Notes: generated from the sequence alone by a model not told the origin. 64,000 nt of DNA from Pseudomonas aylmerensis (GCF_001702265.1 NZ_MAUE01000005.1:62001-126000), one strand, 5' to 3'; positions 48,478 through 57,764 are shown, counted from the stretch's first letter. Program-made: numbers and translations.

Positions 48478-48979
48478 CGCCAGTCGTTTCGGACGCCTGG
48501 GCTGGCTCGTACTGAGCGTGCTGGTCCTGGTCATCGACCAGGTCAGCAAGGCTCATTTCGAAGGCTCGCTGGAGATGTTCCAGCAGATCGTGGTGATCCC
48601 GGATTACTTCAGCTGGACCTTGGCCTACAACACCGGCGCCGCTTTCAGCTTCCTGGCTGACAGTGGCGGTTGGCAGCGCTGGCTGTTCGCCCTGATCGCC
48701 GTGGTGGTCAGTGCGGTGCTGGTGGTCTGGCTCAAACGCCTGGGCCGCGATGACACCTGGCTCGCCATCGCCCTGGCGCTGGTGCTGGGTGGCGCGCTCG
48801 GCAACCTGTACGACCGCATTGCCCTGGGCCATGTGATCGACTTCATTTTGGTGCATTGGCAGAACCGCTGGTATTTCCCGGCATTCAACTTCGCCGACAG
48901 CGCCATCACCGTCGGTGCAATCATGCTGGCGTTGGATATGTTCAAGAGCAAGAAAACCGGAGAGACCGTCAATGACTGA
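48470..48979 (+). CDS. lspA: Prolipoprotein signal peptidase (LspA)
   Basis: A 169-residue inner-membrane aspartyl protease with four helices that removes signal peptides from lipoproteins. The catalytic Asp residues lie in [15 protein letters not shown] and [11 protein letters not shown], and [11 protein letters not shown] is the conserved helix-end motif. It overlaps ileS by 8 bases and fkpB by 8 bases, so the three are translationally coupled. Confidence 0.97.
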   Translation: MPNASRFGRLGWLVLSVLVLVIDQVSKAHFEGSLEMFQQIVVIPDYFSWTLAYNTGAAFSFLADSGGWQRWLFALIAVVVSAVLVVWLKRLGRDDTWLAIALALVLGGALGNLYDRIALGHVIDFILVHWQNRWYFPAFNFADSAITVGAIMLALDMFKSKKTGETVND

Positions 48980-49424
48980 TCAGGTATTGGCTGAGCAACG
49001 CATCGGCCAGAACACGGAAGTCACTTTGCATTTCGCACTGCGCCTGGAGAATGGCGACACGGTCGACAGTACGTTCGACAAAGCCCCGGCGACCTTCAAG
49101 GTCGGCGACGGCAACCTGCTGCCGGGTTTTGAAGCAGCCCTGTTTGGTTTCAAGTCCGGCGACAAGCGCACCCTGCAAATCCTGCCGGAAAACGCTTTTG
49201 GCCAGCCCAACCCGCAAAACGTGCAGATCATCCCGCGTTCGCAGTTCCAGGACATGGACCTGTCGGAAGGCCTGCTGGTGATCTTCAACGACGCGGCGAA
49301 TACCGAGCTGCCAGGTGTGGTCAAAACCTTCGATGACGCGCAAGTGACCATCGACTTCAACCACCCGTTGGCCGGTAAAACCTTGACGTTCGACGTTGAA
49401 ATCATCGACGTTAAAGCAATCTGA
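48972..49424 (+). CDS. fkpB: FKBP-type peptidyl-prolyl isomerase FkpB (SlpA)
   Basis: A 150-residue SlyD-like isomerase without the His-rich tail. It has the FKBP half motifs VTLHFALRLENGDTVDSTF and GNLLPGFEAALFG, the inserted flap domain (LPENAFGQPNPQNVQII), and the ending NHPLAGKTLTFDVEIIDV. ATG 48972 overlaps the lspA stop and gives the normal [12 protein letters not shown] start. It stands in the conserved lspA-fkpB-ispH set. Confidence 0.95.
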   Translation: MTDQVLAEQRIGQNTEVTLHFALRLENGDTVDSTFDKAPATFKVGDGNLLPGFEAALFGFKSGDKRTLQILPENAFGQPNPQNVQIIPRSQFQDMDLSEGLLVIFNDAANTELPGVVKTFDDAQVTIDFNHPLAGKTLTFDVEIIDVKAI

Positions 49425-49441
49425 CCGACAAAACCGGTTCC

Positions 49442-49528
49442 TGTAGGAGCTGGTTTGCCTGCGATTGCATCCACTCGGTTTACCTTCTACACCGAGTCGA
49501 CTGCATCGCAGGCAAGCCAGCTCCTACA
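49442..49528. repeat. REPIN between fkpB and ispH
   Basis: TGTAGGAGCTGGTTTGCCTG at the left and its near-perfect inverse (CAAGCCAGCTCCTACA) ending at 49528. The centre holds a second inverted repeat ACTCGGT...ACCGAGT. It lies inside the operon, in the 121-base gap between fkpB and ispH, so the transcript must cross it; it ends 17 bases before the ispH start. Confidence 0.85.
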
Positions 49529-49545
49529 AAGACACGAGGCACAGC

Positions 49546-50493
49546 ATGCAAATCAAACTCGCCAACCCGCGTGGCTTCTGCGCCGGCGTGGACCGGGCGA
49601 TCGAAATCGTCAATCGCGCCCTGGAAGTCTTCGGGCCGCCGATTTACGTGCGTCATGAAGTCGTCCACAACAAATTCGTGGTCGAAGACCTGCGCGCGCG
49701 CGGTGCCATCTTCGTCGAAGAGCTGGACCAGGTGCCGGACGACGTTATCGTCATCTTCAGCGCCCACGGTGTTTCCCAGGCGGTGCGTACCGAAGCGGCA
49801 GGCCGTGGCCTGAAAGTATTCGATGCCACCTGCCCACTGGTCACCAAGGTGCATATCGAGGTCGCGCGCTACAGCCGTGACGGCCGTGAATGCATCCTCA
49901 TCGGCCACGCCGGGCACCCTGAAGTCGAAGGCACAATGGGGCAGTACGACGCCAGCAACGGCGGCGCCATCTACCTGGTGGAAGACGAGAAAGACGTCGC
50001 CAACCTGCAGGTGCGCAACCCCGAGCGTTTGGCCTTCGTGACCCAGACAACCTTGTCCATGGACGATACCAGTCGCGTGATCGACGCGCTGCGCAGCCGC
50101 TTCCCGGCCATTGGCGGGCCACGCAAGGACGACATCTGCTACGCCACCCAGAACCGCCAGGACGCGGTCAAGCAACTGGCCAATGAGTGCGACGTCGTGC
50201 TGGTGGTCGGCAGCCCTAACAGCTCCAACTCCAACCGCCTGCGCGAGTTGGCTGAGCGCATGGCGACACCGGCGTACCTGATCGACGGTGCGGAGGACAT
50301 GCAGCGCAGCTGGTTCGATGGCGTCGAGCGAATTGGTATTACTGCGGGCGCTTCGGCCCCGGAAGTGCTGGTGCGCGGTGTTATCCAGCAGCTGCACGCC
50401 TGGGGCGCTACCGGCGCGGATGAATTGGCCGGTCGTGAAGAGAACATCACTTTCTCCATGCCCAAGGAGCTGCGGGTTCGCTCGCTGCTCTGA
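49546..50493 (+). CDS. ispH: 4-hydroxy-3-methylbut-2-enyl diphosphate reductase
   Basis: A 315-residue [4Fe-4S] enzyme, the last step of the MEP pathway, giving IPP and DMAPP. Cluster Cys residues are in [16 protein letters not shown] (residue 12), [12 protein letters not shown] (about 96) and [11 protein letters not shown] (about 197). The catalytic Glu region, STLSMDDT and [10 protein letters not shown] are typical. ATG 49546 gives the usual [14 protein letters not shown] start. Its 3' end overlaps the convergent fimT-like gene by 47 bases. Confidence 0.97.
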   Translation: MQIKLANPRGFCAGVDRAIEIVNRALEVFGPPIYVRHEVVHNKFVVEDLRARGAIFVEELDQVPDDVIVIFSAHGVSQAVRTEAAGRGLKVFDATCPLVTKVHIEVARYSRDGRECILIGHAGHPEVEGTMGQYDASNGGAIYLVEDEKDVANLQVRNPERLAFVTQTTLSMDDTSRVIDALRSRFPAIGGPRKDDICYATQNRQDAVKQLANECDVVLVVGSPNSSNSNRLRELAERMATPAYLIDGAEDMQRSWFDGVERIGITAGASAPEVLVRGVIQQLHAWGATGADELAGREENITFSMPKELRVRSLL

Positions 50494-51028
50494 CTGCCAG
50501 GGTGCCGGAGTAGCTGCGGCACAACGCCTGCTCGGCCCTGTCGCTGCGCAGGCTGATGCGCCCGCTGGGGGCCAGCACTATCTGGTGCAGGCTCTGAGCC
50601 TCGTCCGTGGCGCACACGTGCACGGTACCGGCGCGGAATCCCCCACCTGAAAATACCGGTTCACCCAACCCGCTGAAGCGAACCTGGCTCTTGACCGGCC
50701 CATTGCCCACGATCGCTACTTGCCCGCTGTCCTGGCGCTCCAGCAGCACCGGGTTGTCGTCGTCCAGATGGCCGCGTCCACTCACATCCACTATCACCCG
50801 CCAACCCTGGCTCCAGTCGTCTTCGCGTGCGTGAATCACCACCGCCTGGTTGCGTGCAATGGCTTGCGTGCGTGCAAAGCGCAGCGCGCTCGCCAGCGAT
50901 TGTGCGGCACTTTGTCGTTGCTGGGACGCCAGCAGATGCTTGAAGTTGGGCACCGCCAGGTGCGCCAGGATGCTGCTCACGATCAGCCCTAGCAGCAGTT
51001 CGATCAGGGTAAAACCGTGTTGTCGCAT
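50447..51028 (-). CDS. Type IV minor pilin, FimT/FimU (GspH) type
   Basis: A 193-residue pseudopilin. A short leader MRQHG precedes [20 protein letters not shown], the type III signal with Phe at +1 and Glu at +5. The GspH/FimT C-terminal domain includes [19 protein letters not shown] and VVLAPSGR-type [12 protein letters not shown]. Minor pilins prime assembly of type IV pili. It is divergent from the pilV-W-X-E genes and its end overlaps ispH by 47 bases; the last residues ([12 protein letters not shown]) therefore sit opposite the ispH C-terminus. FimT and FimU cannot be told apart here, so no symbol is given. Confidence 0.87.
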   Translation of the reverse strand: MRQHGFTLIELLLGLIVSSILAHLAVPNFKHLLASQQRQSAAQSLASALRFARTQAIARNQAVVIHAREDDWSQGWRVIVDVSGRGHLDDDNPVLLERQDSGQVAIVGNGPVKSQVRFSGLGEPVFSGGGFRAGTVHVCATDEAQSLHQIVLAPSGRISLRSDRAEQALCRSYSGTLAVRAASEPAAPWAWRK

Positions 51029-51220
51029 GTGCTGTCCCTCCGTGGACCCGATTCAGTGTTGGGGTGCTGCCGTAGGTATAGCGCCACGTCGGCGGTAACG
51101 GATGATGGCCTTCATGTCCAAAGTATTTCCCTTTGTTCCCGCAGCAGCGCGGGCTGAAAACCGACGCTAGTCTTGGGCCGCACAGCAGGATTTTCCTGCT
51201 TCCCTTGGCCTTCGACACGG

Positions 51221-51706
51221 ATGACGACGGTAATGCTTGCCTGTCCGACTACCTGCTTTTTTAATGCCGCGCCCAGGCACCAGGGCGGCACTACCTTGAT
51301 CGAGGTGCTGATGGCGGTGTTGATTCTCGCCGTCGGCCTGCTGGGTGCGGCAGTGATCCAATTGAACGCGCTCAAGTACACCGACAGTTCACGGATGACC
51401 AGCCAGGCCAGTTTCATCGCCTACGACATGCTCGACCGAATTCGCGCCAATGCCGGTGCCGATTACGCTTGGCGCGCCGGGGCGAGCGTGCCGGCCAGTA
51501 CCGCAAACGCCAGCGTGCGCGATCTGGATCTGCATGACTTCGAGGCGAATATTCGCGGTTTCGCCGGGGAGAGCGCGACGGGTTCGGTGGTGATCGGCGC
51601 CAATGAGGTGACTGTCAGCATCAGTTGGAACGATCAACGCGGCACGCATACCCCGGGTGCGCGCGAAACCTTCACCCTGACCAGTCGCATGGAGGCCGCA
51701 CAGTGA
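51221..51706 (+). CDS. pilV: Type IV minor pilin PilV
   Basis: A 161-residue prepilin. A leader of about 23 residues ends in HQGG, then TTLIEVLMAVLILAVGLLG, with Glu at +5 and the AVGLLG signature of PilV. Thr takes the +1 place usually held by Phe. NALKYTDSSRMTSQASFIAYDMLDRIRAN is the characteristic PilV stretch. The start is uncertain: ATG 51221 or 51233. It overlaps pilW by 4 bases and is the first gene of the pilVWXE set. Confidence 0.87.
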   Translation: MTTVMLACPTTCFFNAAPRHQGGTTLIEVLMAVLILAVGLLGAAVIQLNALKYTDSSRMTSQASFIAYDMLDRIRANAGADYAWRAGASVPASTANASVRDLDLHDFEANIRGFAGESATGSVVIGANEVTVSISWNDQRGTHTPGARETFTLTSRMEAAQ

Positions 51707-52404
51707 GGAGGGACGCACGCGGTTTCAGCCTGGTGGAATTACTGTTGGCCCTGGCCGTCGGGCTGGTGCTGATCCTCGGCGTGAGCCAGGTGGCGATCAG
51801 CTCGCGAACGACCTCTGCCAGTCAGCAGGCGGCGATGTTGCTGCAGGATGATGCGCGGTTTGCCCTGGGCAAGTTGATCCAGGACATTCGCCAGGCCGGC
51901 ATGTTTGGCTGCCTGGCGACAGCGTTTATCGAGAATGCCCCGCCGGCCTTTGATCGGCCTGTCGCCTGGAGTGCCGTGGGCGCCTCAAAGTCGCTGACGT
52001 TGATCACCGCTGATATCGCAGGTGGCAAGCCCGACTGGACAGTGCTGTCCGACTGCACCGGCACTGCCCATGCCTACTCCGCCAGCGCACCTGCGCCAAC
52101 GCCTGGGCAAATCTCTTTTGCGCTACGCCAGCTTACCTACACCTTTGAGGCGGGGCAGTTGAAGGTCAGCACGCCTGCTGCGCCGGCCAAGGCGGTGCTG
52201 GTGGATAACGTGCAGCGTTTCGAAATCAGTTTTGGCATGGCTGACAGGTTGGACTCATTGACGGTGGCGCGCTACGACGACAGCCCGGTCGACGCTGCCT
52301 TGATACGCAGCGTGCGCATCCTGATGACGCTGCAAGACCCGACCGGCCGGGTCAAGGATCAAACCTACAGCGTCGCGGCGGCGCTGCGAAACCGTGTGGG
52401 GTAG
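51703..52404 (+). CDS. pilW: Type IV minor pilin PilW
   Basis: A 233-residue prepilin. The leader VRRDARG is followed by FSLVELLLALAVGLVLILG (Glu at +5). AMLLQDDARFALGKLIQDIRQAGMFGC is the typical PilW region. The start is GTG 51703, overlapping the pilV stop, with GGAGG upstream. Cysteines at GMFGC and LSDCTG could form the usual disulfide. It belongs to the initiation complex at the pilus tip. Confidence 0.88.
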   Translation: MRRDARGFSLVELLLALAVGLVLILGVSQVAISSRTTSASQQAAMLLQDDARFALGKLIQDIRQAGMFGCLATAFIENAPPAFDRPVAWSAVGASKSLTLITADIAGGKPDWTVLSDCTGTAHAYSASAPAPTPGQISFALRQLTYTFEAGQLKVSTPAAPAKAVLVDNVQRFEISFGMADRLDSLTVARYDDSPVDAALIRSVRILMTLQDPTGRVKDQTYSVAAALRNRVG

Positions 52405-52411
52405 GGCTGCC

Positions 52412-52927
52412 ATGGTGTTTTCTCGTCAAGGCGGCATGGTGCTGTTGATCAGCCTGGTGTTTCTGCTGCTGTTGTCGCTGGTCGGTTTGTCATCGATGCA
52501 AATGGCTGTGACTCAGCAAAAGATCGCCGCGAGCCTCTGGCATCGCAACCAGTCATTTCAGACGGCTGAAAGTGGCTTGAGGCTGGGTGAGTCAAGGGTG
52601 CGGCGGGAGTTTGCGGGGTTAGCGCCGTGCCAATCGTTCGTCACCTGTGCGCCACCGGGTGAGGCGTTCTCGGTGACAGGTGCTGGCGTGAATCCCGTGT
52701 CGGGCGTGAATTGGGCCGGCCTGAAAAGTGGTCTCTACGGTGTTCAAGCCCTGGGGACTGGCGTGGGGGTGGCGCATTTGCCGGCGCAAACCCCGGCCAC
52801 CTTGTACCGAGTGACCGCGGTCGGGCTCAGTGGCCAATCGCGTACGGTGCTGGAGAGTGTGTATGTGCGGGTAGAGGAGGACGGGCGGTCGTGGTTTCGG
52901 CGAGTGGCCTGGCGACAACTTCAATAA
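52412..52927 (+). CDS. pilX: Type IV minor pilin PilX
   Basis: A 171-residue prepilin-like protein. The leader MVFSRQGG is followed by MVLLISLVFLLLLSLVGLSSMQ, lacking Glu at +5, then QQKIAASLWHRNQSFQTAESGLR, a PilX hallmark. Cys residues in APCQSF and VTCAPPG probably pair. ATG 52412 is chosen over a GTG at 52394 that lies inside pilW. In P. aeruginosa pilY1 follows pilX; here pilE comes 11 bases later. Confidence 0.85.
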   Translation: MVFSRQGGMVLLISLVFLLLLSLVGLSSMQMAVTQQKIAASLWHRNQSFQTAESGLRLGESRVRREFAGLAPCQSFVTCAPPGEAFSVTGAGVNPVSGVNWAGLKSGLYGVQALGTGVGVAHLPAQTPATLYRVTAVGLSGQSRTVLESVYVRVEEDGRSWFRRVAWRQLQ

Positions 52928-52938
52928 GGAGTAGAGGG

Positions 52939-53340
52939 ATGGACATGGATAGCCAGGGTTTTACCCTGATCGAGTTACTGATCGCCGTGGCGATCATCGG
53001 GCTTCTGGCCGGTATCGCTTACCCCGGGTACGCCGGTCATGTGAAAAAAGTCTATCGCGCCGAGATCGTCGCGCTGTTGACCGAGCAGGCTCAGTACCTG
53101 GAGCGCTTTTATGCGAGGAACGGTACTTTTATTGACGCAAGCGGCGTCAGTACGGGCAATGATCGCTATAGAATCACCGCAGCATTGAACCCTCAGGATT
53201 ACCGCCTGGTGGCTACGCCTGCCGTCGACTCGGGAATGGCCGGCGATCCCTGCGGTGACTTCAGCCTGACCAGCAGCGGTGCGCGGGCCAACCCTGGCGC
53301 CGCACCCGCCATGCCGCGCAAGACATGCTGGGGGCAATGA
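52939..53340 (+). CDS. pilE: Type IV minor pilin PilE
   Basis: A 133-residue prepilin. Leader MDMDSQG, then FTLIELLIAVAIIGLLAGIA with Phe +1 and Glu +5, then YPGYAGHVKKVYRAEI. C-terminal Cys residues in GDPCGDF and PRKTCWGQ form the D-loop disulfide. GGAG and AGAGGG precede ATG 52939. The 3' end overlaps upstream in-frame codons of thiO but not its chosen start. Confidence 0.9.
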   Translation: MDMDSQGFTLIELLIAVAIIGLLAGIAYPGYAGHVKKVYRAEIVALLTEQAQYLERFYARNGTFIDASGVSTGNDRYRITAALNPQDYRLVATPAVDSGMAGDPCGDFSLTSSGARANPGAAPAMPRKTCWGQ

Positions 53341-53402
53341 TGAGAGTGCTGGATGATTGGGCGCCGGGTGCGCTTGTTCCTATTTATCGGCTGGATCAAA
53401 TG

Positions 53403-54512
53403 ATGGCTAAGCAACAGCAAGTGGTGATTGTCGGTGGCGGTGTTATCGGCTTGTTGACGGCGTACAACCTGGCGACGCAAGGGCAGGCGGTGGTGCTGCT
53501 GGAGCGCGCGGGCGTGGGGCAGGAGTCTTCCTGGGCCGGCGGTGGCATTGTTTCTCCCTTGTACCCATGGCGCTACAGCCCGGCGGTCACTGCGCTGGCC
53601 CATTGGTCCCAGGATTTTTATCCGCAGCTGGCCGAGCGGCTGTTTGCGGCCACAGGCGTTGACCCGGAGGTGCATACCACCGGGTTGTACTGGCTCGATC
53701 TGGATGATGAAGCCGAGGCCCTGGCCTGGGCGGCACGTGAAGGCCGGCCGTTGAGCAAAGTGGATGTGTCCGCTGCCCACGATGCCGTACCGGTACTGGG
53801 CGGCGGCTATGCCCGGGCGATCTACATGGCCAACGTGGCCAATGTGCGCAACCCGCGGTTGGTCAAATCGCTCAAGGCGGCACTGTTGGCGTTGCCGGGT
53901 GTGACGATTCACGAGCAATGCGAGGTAGCTGGTTTTGTCCTCGAGGATGGCAATGTCGTGGGCGTGAACACTGCGGATGGCCCGATCCATGGCGATCAGG
54001 TCGTGCTGGCGGCGGGGGCGTGGAGTGGTCAGCTGCTCGGTACGCTGGGGTTGGCGCTGCCGGTGGAGCCGGTCAAGGGACAGATGATTCTGTACAAATG
54101 CGCCTCGGATTTCCTCTCGAGCATGGTCCTGGCCAAGGGGCGCTATGCGATTCCCCGGCGCGATGGGCACATCCTGATCGGCAGCACCCTGGAGCATGAA
54201 GGCTTCGACAAGACGCCTACCGACACCGCGCTGGAAAGCTTGAAGGCGTCGGCGGTGGAGCTGATTCCAGCCTTGGCAGATGCCGAAGTGGTGGGGCACT
54301 GGGCCGGTTTACGCCCCGGCTCTCCGGAAGGTATTCCGTATATCGGCCAGGTGCCGGGCTTTAATGGGCTATGGCTCAACTGCGGGCATTACCGCAATGG
54401 CCTGGTGCTGGCGCCGGCGTCCTGCCAGCTGTTTGCGGATTTGTTGCTGGAGCGAGCGCCGATCATTGATCCAGCGCCCTACGCGCCCGCTGGTCGCCTC
54501 AACGCTGGATAG
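53403..54512 (+). CDS. thiO: Glycine oxidase ThiO
   Basis: A 369-residue FAD-dependent D-amino-acid-oxidase-type enzyme that turns glycine into iminoglycine for thiazole synthesis of thiamine. The FAD loop VVIVGGGVIGLLTAYNLAT is at residues 6-24, and the C-terminal GLWLNCGHYRNGLVLAPAS is the closing FAD motif. ILIGSTLEHEGFDKTPT is typical. ATG 53403 or 53400 are equally possible; an upstream start at 53325 would lie in pilE. The placement between minor pilins and the pil regulatory genes is the Pseudomonas arrangement, with no link to thi genes. Confidence 0.92.
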   Translation: MAKQQQVVIVGGGVIGLLTAYNLATQGQAVVLLERAGVGQESSWAGGGIVSPLYPWRYSPAVTALAHWSQDFYPQLAERLFAATGVDPEVHTTGLYWLDLDDEAEALAWAAREGRPLSKVDVSAAHDAVPVLGGGYARAIYMANVANVRNPRLVKSLKAALLALPGVTIHEQCEVAGFVLEDGNVVGVNTADGPIHGDQVVLAAGAWSGQLLGTLGLALPVEPVKGQMILYKCASDFLSSMVLAKGRYAIPRRDGHILIGSTLEHEGFDKTPTDTALESLKASAVELIPALADAEVVGHWAGLRPGSPEGIPYIGQVPGFNGLWLNCGHYRNGLVLAPASCQLFADLLLERAPIIDPAPYAPAGRLNAG

Positions 54513-54732
54513 ACTTCGGCCCCTGTTCCAGATGCGCCTGGGTGCAATACCACTCCTGGCGTGAGCTGAGGGCGCGATCCTGCGGCAGATGCACGCCGCA
54601 ATGTGCGCAGCGCACCATCAGGGCTGCGCCCGGTTCGCCGGGGCGTTGCTGTCTGGCGGTCGGGCTTTTGAATTTGCGCCAGAACCATACCGCGGCAGCA
54701 ATGACGGCAATCCAGAACAGTAGACGAACCAT
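54499..54732 (-). CDS. Small membrane protein of the PP0621 family
   Basis: A 77-residue protein with one N-terminal membrane helix (LLFWIAVIAAAVWFW), a basic linker, and a C-terminal zinc-ribbon-like part: MVRCAHCGVHLPQDRALS then YCTQAH. The CxxC...C..H set suggests a bound metal. It has no known role; in many pseudomonads it lies beside the pilS/pilR or thiO genes. It overlaps the end of thiO by 14 bases in the opposite direction. Confidence 0.85.
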   Translation of the reverse strand: MVRLLFWIAVIAAAVWFWRKFKSPTARQQRPGEPGAALMVRCAHCGVHLPQDRALSSRQEWYCTQAHLEQGPKSIQR

Positions 54733-54811
54733 GATGGGCAGCTTCTCGATAAGTAATGCGCCAGTTTAGCCAAGGACGCGACAGGCGCACAGCGCAATAA
54801 TGCTGGCGCAT

Positions 54812-54841
54812 AAAAAAGGGAGCCCCGTGTGGCTCCCTTTT
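54812..54841. terminator. Terminator behind bamD, possibly bidirectional
   Basis: AAAAAAGGGAGCC, loop, GGCTCCCTTTT. On the minus strand the six A give a T-run after bamD; on the plus strand TTTT follows. It lies 17 bases downstream of the bamD stop. Confidence 0.88.
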
Positions 54842-54858
54842 GCGTTGCGTCGACTGAA

Positions 54859-55884
54859 TCAGTCGAACACACCGAAGGTCATGTAGCTGAACCACGAGCG
54901 ATCCTGGTTGTTGCCCAGGGCCTGCGGCTCTTGCTCTTCGATCACGTCGCCGTTCTCGTCGTGTGGCTTGAGGTCCGAAGGGATCGCGTCCTTCGCGTCC
55001 TGGTACTGCTTGATCACGTCCTGGTTGGCGCGGGTTTCGCCCGGCGGCAGCGGCGGACGCGACTCGATCAGGCCCAGGGTGTACTTGCTAAGCCACGAAC
55101 GGTTGTCGGCTTCGGCAACCTGAGGCACGAACTGGCCGTCCTTCAGGCTTGGGTGGTCAGGGTAGTTGAGCTTGAGGGTTTCCAGGCTGGTGCTGGCCAG
55201 TTCGTCCAGGTGCAGGCGCTGGTAAGCCTCGGTCATCACTGCCAGGCCATCACCGACCGAAGGCGTTTCCTGGAAGTTTTCCACGACATAACGACCACGG
55301 TTGGCTGCCGCTACATAAGCCTGACGGGTCAGGTAGTAGTGAGCCACGTGAATCTCGTAGGAAGCCAGCAGGTTGCGCAGGTAGATCATGCGCTGCTTGG
55401 CGTCCGGCGCGTAGCGGCTGTTGGGGAAGCGGCTGGTCAGCTGGGCGAACTCGTTGTAGGAGTCGCGGGCAGCGCCCGGGTCACGCTTGGTCATGTCCAG
55501 CGGCAGGAAGCGCGCCAGCAGGCCGACGTCCTGGTCGAATGAGGTCAGGCCCTTCATGTAGTAGGCGTAGTCGACGTTCGGGTGCTGCGGGTGCAGGCGG
55601 ATGAAACGCTCGGCGGCGGACTTGGCAGCTTCCGGCTCGGCGTTCTTGTAGTTGGCGTAGATCAGCTCGAGCTGGGCCTGGTCGGCGTAGCGCCCGAACG
55701 GATAGCGCGACTCCAGTGCCTTCAGCTTCGCTGTGGCGCTGGTGTAGCTATTATTGTCCAAGTCTTTCTGAGCCAGTTGGTACAACTCGACTTCGCTCAG
55801 GTTTTCGTCGACGACTTCCTTTGTTGACGAGCAAGCAGCAGTCATGGCGAGGATGGCGATCAGCAGCAGGTGTTTCACTTGCAT
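54859..55884 (-). CDS. bamD: Outer-membrane assembly lipoprotein BamD
   Basis: A 341-residue lipoprotein of the BAM complex that folds outer-membrane proteins. Signal peptide [18 protein letters not shown] with Cys 18 as lipidated residue. Five TPR units follow, starting [31 protein letters not shown] and including [10 protein letters not shown] and [15 protein letters not shown]. The acidic C-terminal tail (about 260-341) is an extension common in pseudomonads. ATG 55884 starts at the signal peptide; a longer frame to 55968 is not needed. It is divergent from rluD. Confidence 0.95.
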   Translation of the reverse strand: MQVKHLLLIAILAMTAACSSTKEVVDENLSEVELYQLAQKDLDNNSYTSATAKLKALESRYPFGRYADQAQLELIYANYKNAEPEAAKSAAERFIRLHPQHPNVDYAYYMKGLTSFDQDVGLLARFLPLDMTKRDPGAARDSYNEFAQLTSRFPNSRYAPDAKQRMIYLRNLLASYEIHVAHYYLTRQAYVAAANRGRYVVENFQETPSVGDGLAVMTEAYQRLHLDELASTSLETLKLNYPDHPSLKDGQFVPQVAEADNRSWLSKYTLGLIESRPPLPPGETRANQDVIKQYQDAKDAIPSDLKPHDENGDVIEEQEPQALGNNQDRSWFSYMTFGVFD

Positions 55885-56033
55885 GGCGGCTTGCGTCCCT
55901 ATGACGGCCGCTGTCTTGGGCGGGGCCGTCCTGTTATGATGAGCGCCCCGTTGAAAGCCTCGGGGCAAAAGACGCCGTATTTAACCACAAGCGCGCAGCC
56001 GAAACCAAAGGCTGTGCCACGCCTAGTCTGAGC

Positions 56034-56996
56034 ATGTCCGATAAAATTGAACTTCGCGCAGAGGTGCCGTCCGAATTGGGCGGCCAACGCCTCGATCAAG
56101 TCGCCGCACAATTATTCGCTGAGCACTCGCGCTCGCGCCTTTCCGCCTGGATCAAAGACGGCCGCCTGACTGTGGATGGAGCGGTTATCCGCCCGCGAGA
56201 CATAGTGCATGGCGGTGCGATTCTTGAGCTGACTGCCGAGCAGGAAGCCCAGGGAGAATGGGTCGCCCAGGACATCGAGCTGGATATCGTCTATGAAGAC
56301 GACGACATCCTGGTCATCAACAAACCCGCAGGCCTGGTGGTTCACCCGGCGGCCGGGCACGCTGATGGCACCTTGCTCAATGCCCTGTTGCACCACGTGC
56401 CGGACATCATCAATGTCCCGCGTTGTGGCATCGTGCACCGCCTGGACAAGGACACCACCGGCCTGATGGTGGTGGCCAAGACCATCCAGGCACAGACACA
56501 GCTGGTGACGCAATTGCAGAGCCGCAGTGTCAGCCGGATCTACGAGTGCATCGTGATCGGCGTGGTGGTGGCGGGTGGCAAGATCAACGCCCCAATTGGT
56601 CGCCACGGCCAGCAGCGCCAGCGTATGGCGGTAATGGAAGGTGGCAAGCAGGCCGTCAGCCACTACCGTGTGCTGGAGCGTTTCCGGTCCCACACCCATG
56701 TGCGGGTCAAGCTGGAAACCGGGCGTACCCACCAGATTCGTGTGCACATGGCCCATATCAACTTCCCGTTGGTCGGCGACCCGGCCTACGGTGGCCGCTT
56801 CCGCATTCCGCCGGCGGCCAGTGCGACCATGGTTGATTCGCTGAAAAACTTCCCGCGCCAGGCACTGCATGCACGTTTCCTGGAGCTGGATCATCCGACG
56901 AGCGGTAAGCGGATGAGCTGGGAATCGCCTCTTCCAGACGATCTGGTCTGGTTGCTGTCGCTGCTCAAGCAGGATCGCGAGGCGTTTATCGGATGA
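56034..56996 (+). CDS. rluD: 23S rRNA pseudouridine synthase RluD
   Basis: A 320-residue enzyme making pseudouridines 1911, 1915 and 1917 in helix 69. An N-terminal S4 RNA-binding domain (QRLDQVAAQLFAEHSRSRLSAWIKDG) is followed by the catalytic RluA domain with HRLDKDTTGLMVVAKT, whose Asp (about 138) is the nucleophile. LETGRTHQIRVHMAHI is also present. The bamD-rluD divergence and the 4-base overlap with pgeF are standard. Confidence 0.97.
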   Translation: MSDKIELRAEVPSELGGQRLDQVAAQLFAEHSRSRLSAWIKDGRLTVDGAVIRPRDIVHGGAILELTAEQEAQGEWVAQDIELDIVYEDDDILVINKPAGLVVHPAAGHADGTLLNALLHHVPDIINVPRCGIVHRLDKDTTGLMVVAKTIQAQTQLVTQLQSRSVSRIYECIVIGVVVAGGKINAPIGRHGQQRQRMAVMEGGKQAVSHYRVLERFRSHTHVRVKLETGRTHQIRVHMAHINFPLVGDPAYGGRFRIPPAASATMVDSLKNFPRQALHARFLELDHPTSGKRMSWESPLPDDLVWLLSLLKQDREAFIG

Positions 56997-57718
56997 GTGA
57001 CTGGCTGATTCCTGACTGGCCCGCGCCGGCTCAGGTCAAGGCCTGCGTCACCACCCGTGCGGGCGGCGTCAGCCTGGCGCCGTTCGACAGTCTCAACCTG
57101 GGCGATCATGTCGAGGACAGCCTGGAGGCTGTACTCGAAAACCGTCGTCGTCTCACTGATGCCTTTGATATCCAGCCCGCCTGGCTGCGTCAGGTCCATG
57201 GGGTGAAGGTGGTCGAGGCGAATCCTGGAGTGACCGTCGAAGCCGATGGCAGTTGGAGCAGTACGCCCGGCATCGCCTGCACATCCATGACCGCCGATTG
57301 CCTGCCCGCATTATTCTGCAACCGTGCCGGCACGCGTGTCGCAGCAGCTCATGCCGGCTGGCGTGGCCTGGCAGCGGGTGTGCTCGAAGCCGCCTTCGAA
57401 AGCCTGGATACCGATGCCGGTGAGGTGTTGGTGTGGCTGGGCCCGGCCATCGGTCCACAGGCCTTTGAAGTCGGCCCGGAAGTGCGTGAGGCCTTTATGC
57501 AGCAACTGCCGGTTGCCGCCGAAGCCTTTGTGCCGAGCCGCAATCCAGGCAAGTTCATGGCCGATATCTACCAGTTGGCCCGCCTGCGCCTGGCGGCACG
57601 TGGCATCACCGCGGTTTATGGTGGCGGCTTCTGCACCGTCACCGACCCGCGCTTCTTTTCTTACCGGCGCAGCCCCCGCACCGGTCGTTTTGCCTCCCTT
57701 ATCTGGCTTGAACGCTAG
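56993..57718 (+). CDS. pgeF: Peptidoglycan editing factor PgeF (YfiH, multicopper-laccase-domain protein)
   Basis: A 241-residue protein of the Cu-oxidase_4 family. Metal and active-site residues are seen in VHGVKV, MTADCLPALFCN (Cys) and AAAHAGWRGLAAGV (His). YfiH cleaves mis-incorporated L-Ser from UDP-MurNAc precursors; some relatives also act on purine nucleosides. The start overlaps rluD by 4 bases. It is followed by the sigma-32 promoter of clpB. Confidence 0.94.
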   Translation: MSDWLIPDWPAPAQVKACVTTRAGGVSLAPFDSLNLGDHVEDSLEAVLENRRRLTDAFDIQPAWLRQVHGVKVVEANPGVTVEADGSWSSTPGIACTSMTADCLPALFCNRAGTRVAAAHAGWRGLAAGVLEAAFESLDTDAGEVLVWLGPAIGPQAFEVGPEVREAFMQQLPVAAEAFVPSRNPGKFMADIYQLARLRLAARGITAVYGGGFCTVTDPRFFSYRRSPRTGRFASLIWLER

Positions 57719-57764
57719 ACTCTGTTGATCTGGGTCAACGCTGATCCATATCAACCGTCGGTCG

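Noticed and set aside
50661..51218. Minus-strand frame of 185 codons over the fimT-pilV gap
   Set aside because: It runs through the fimT-like gene in another frame and shows no pilin or other motif.
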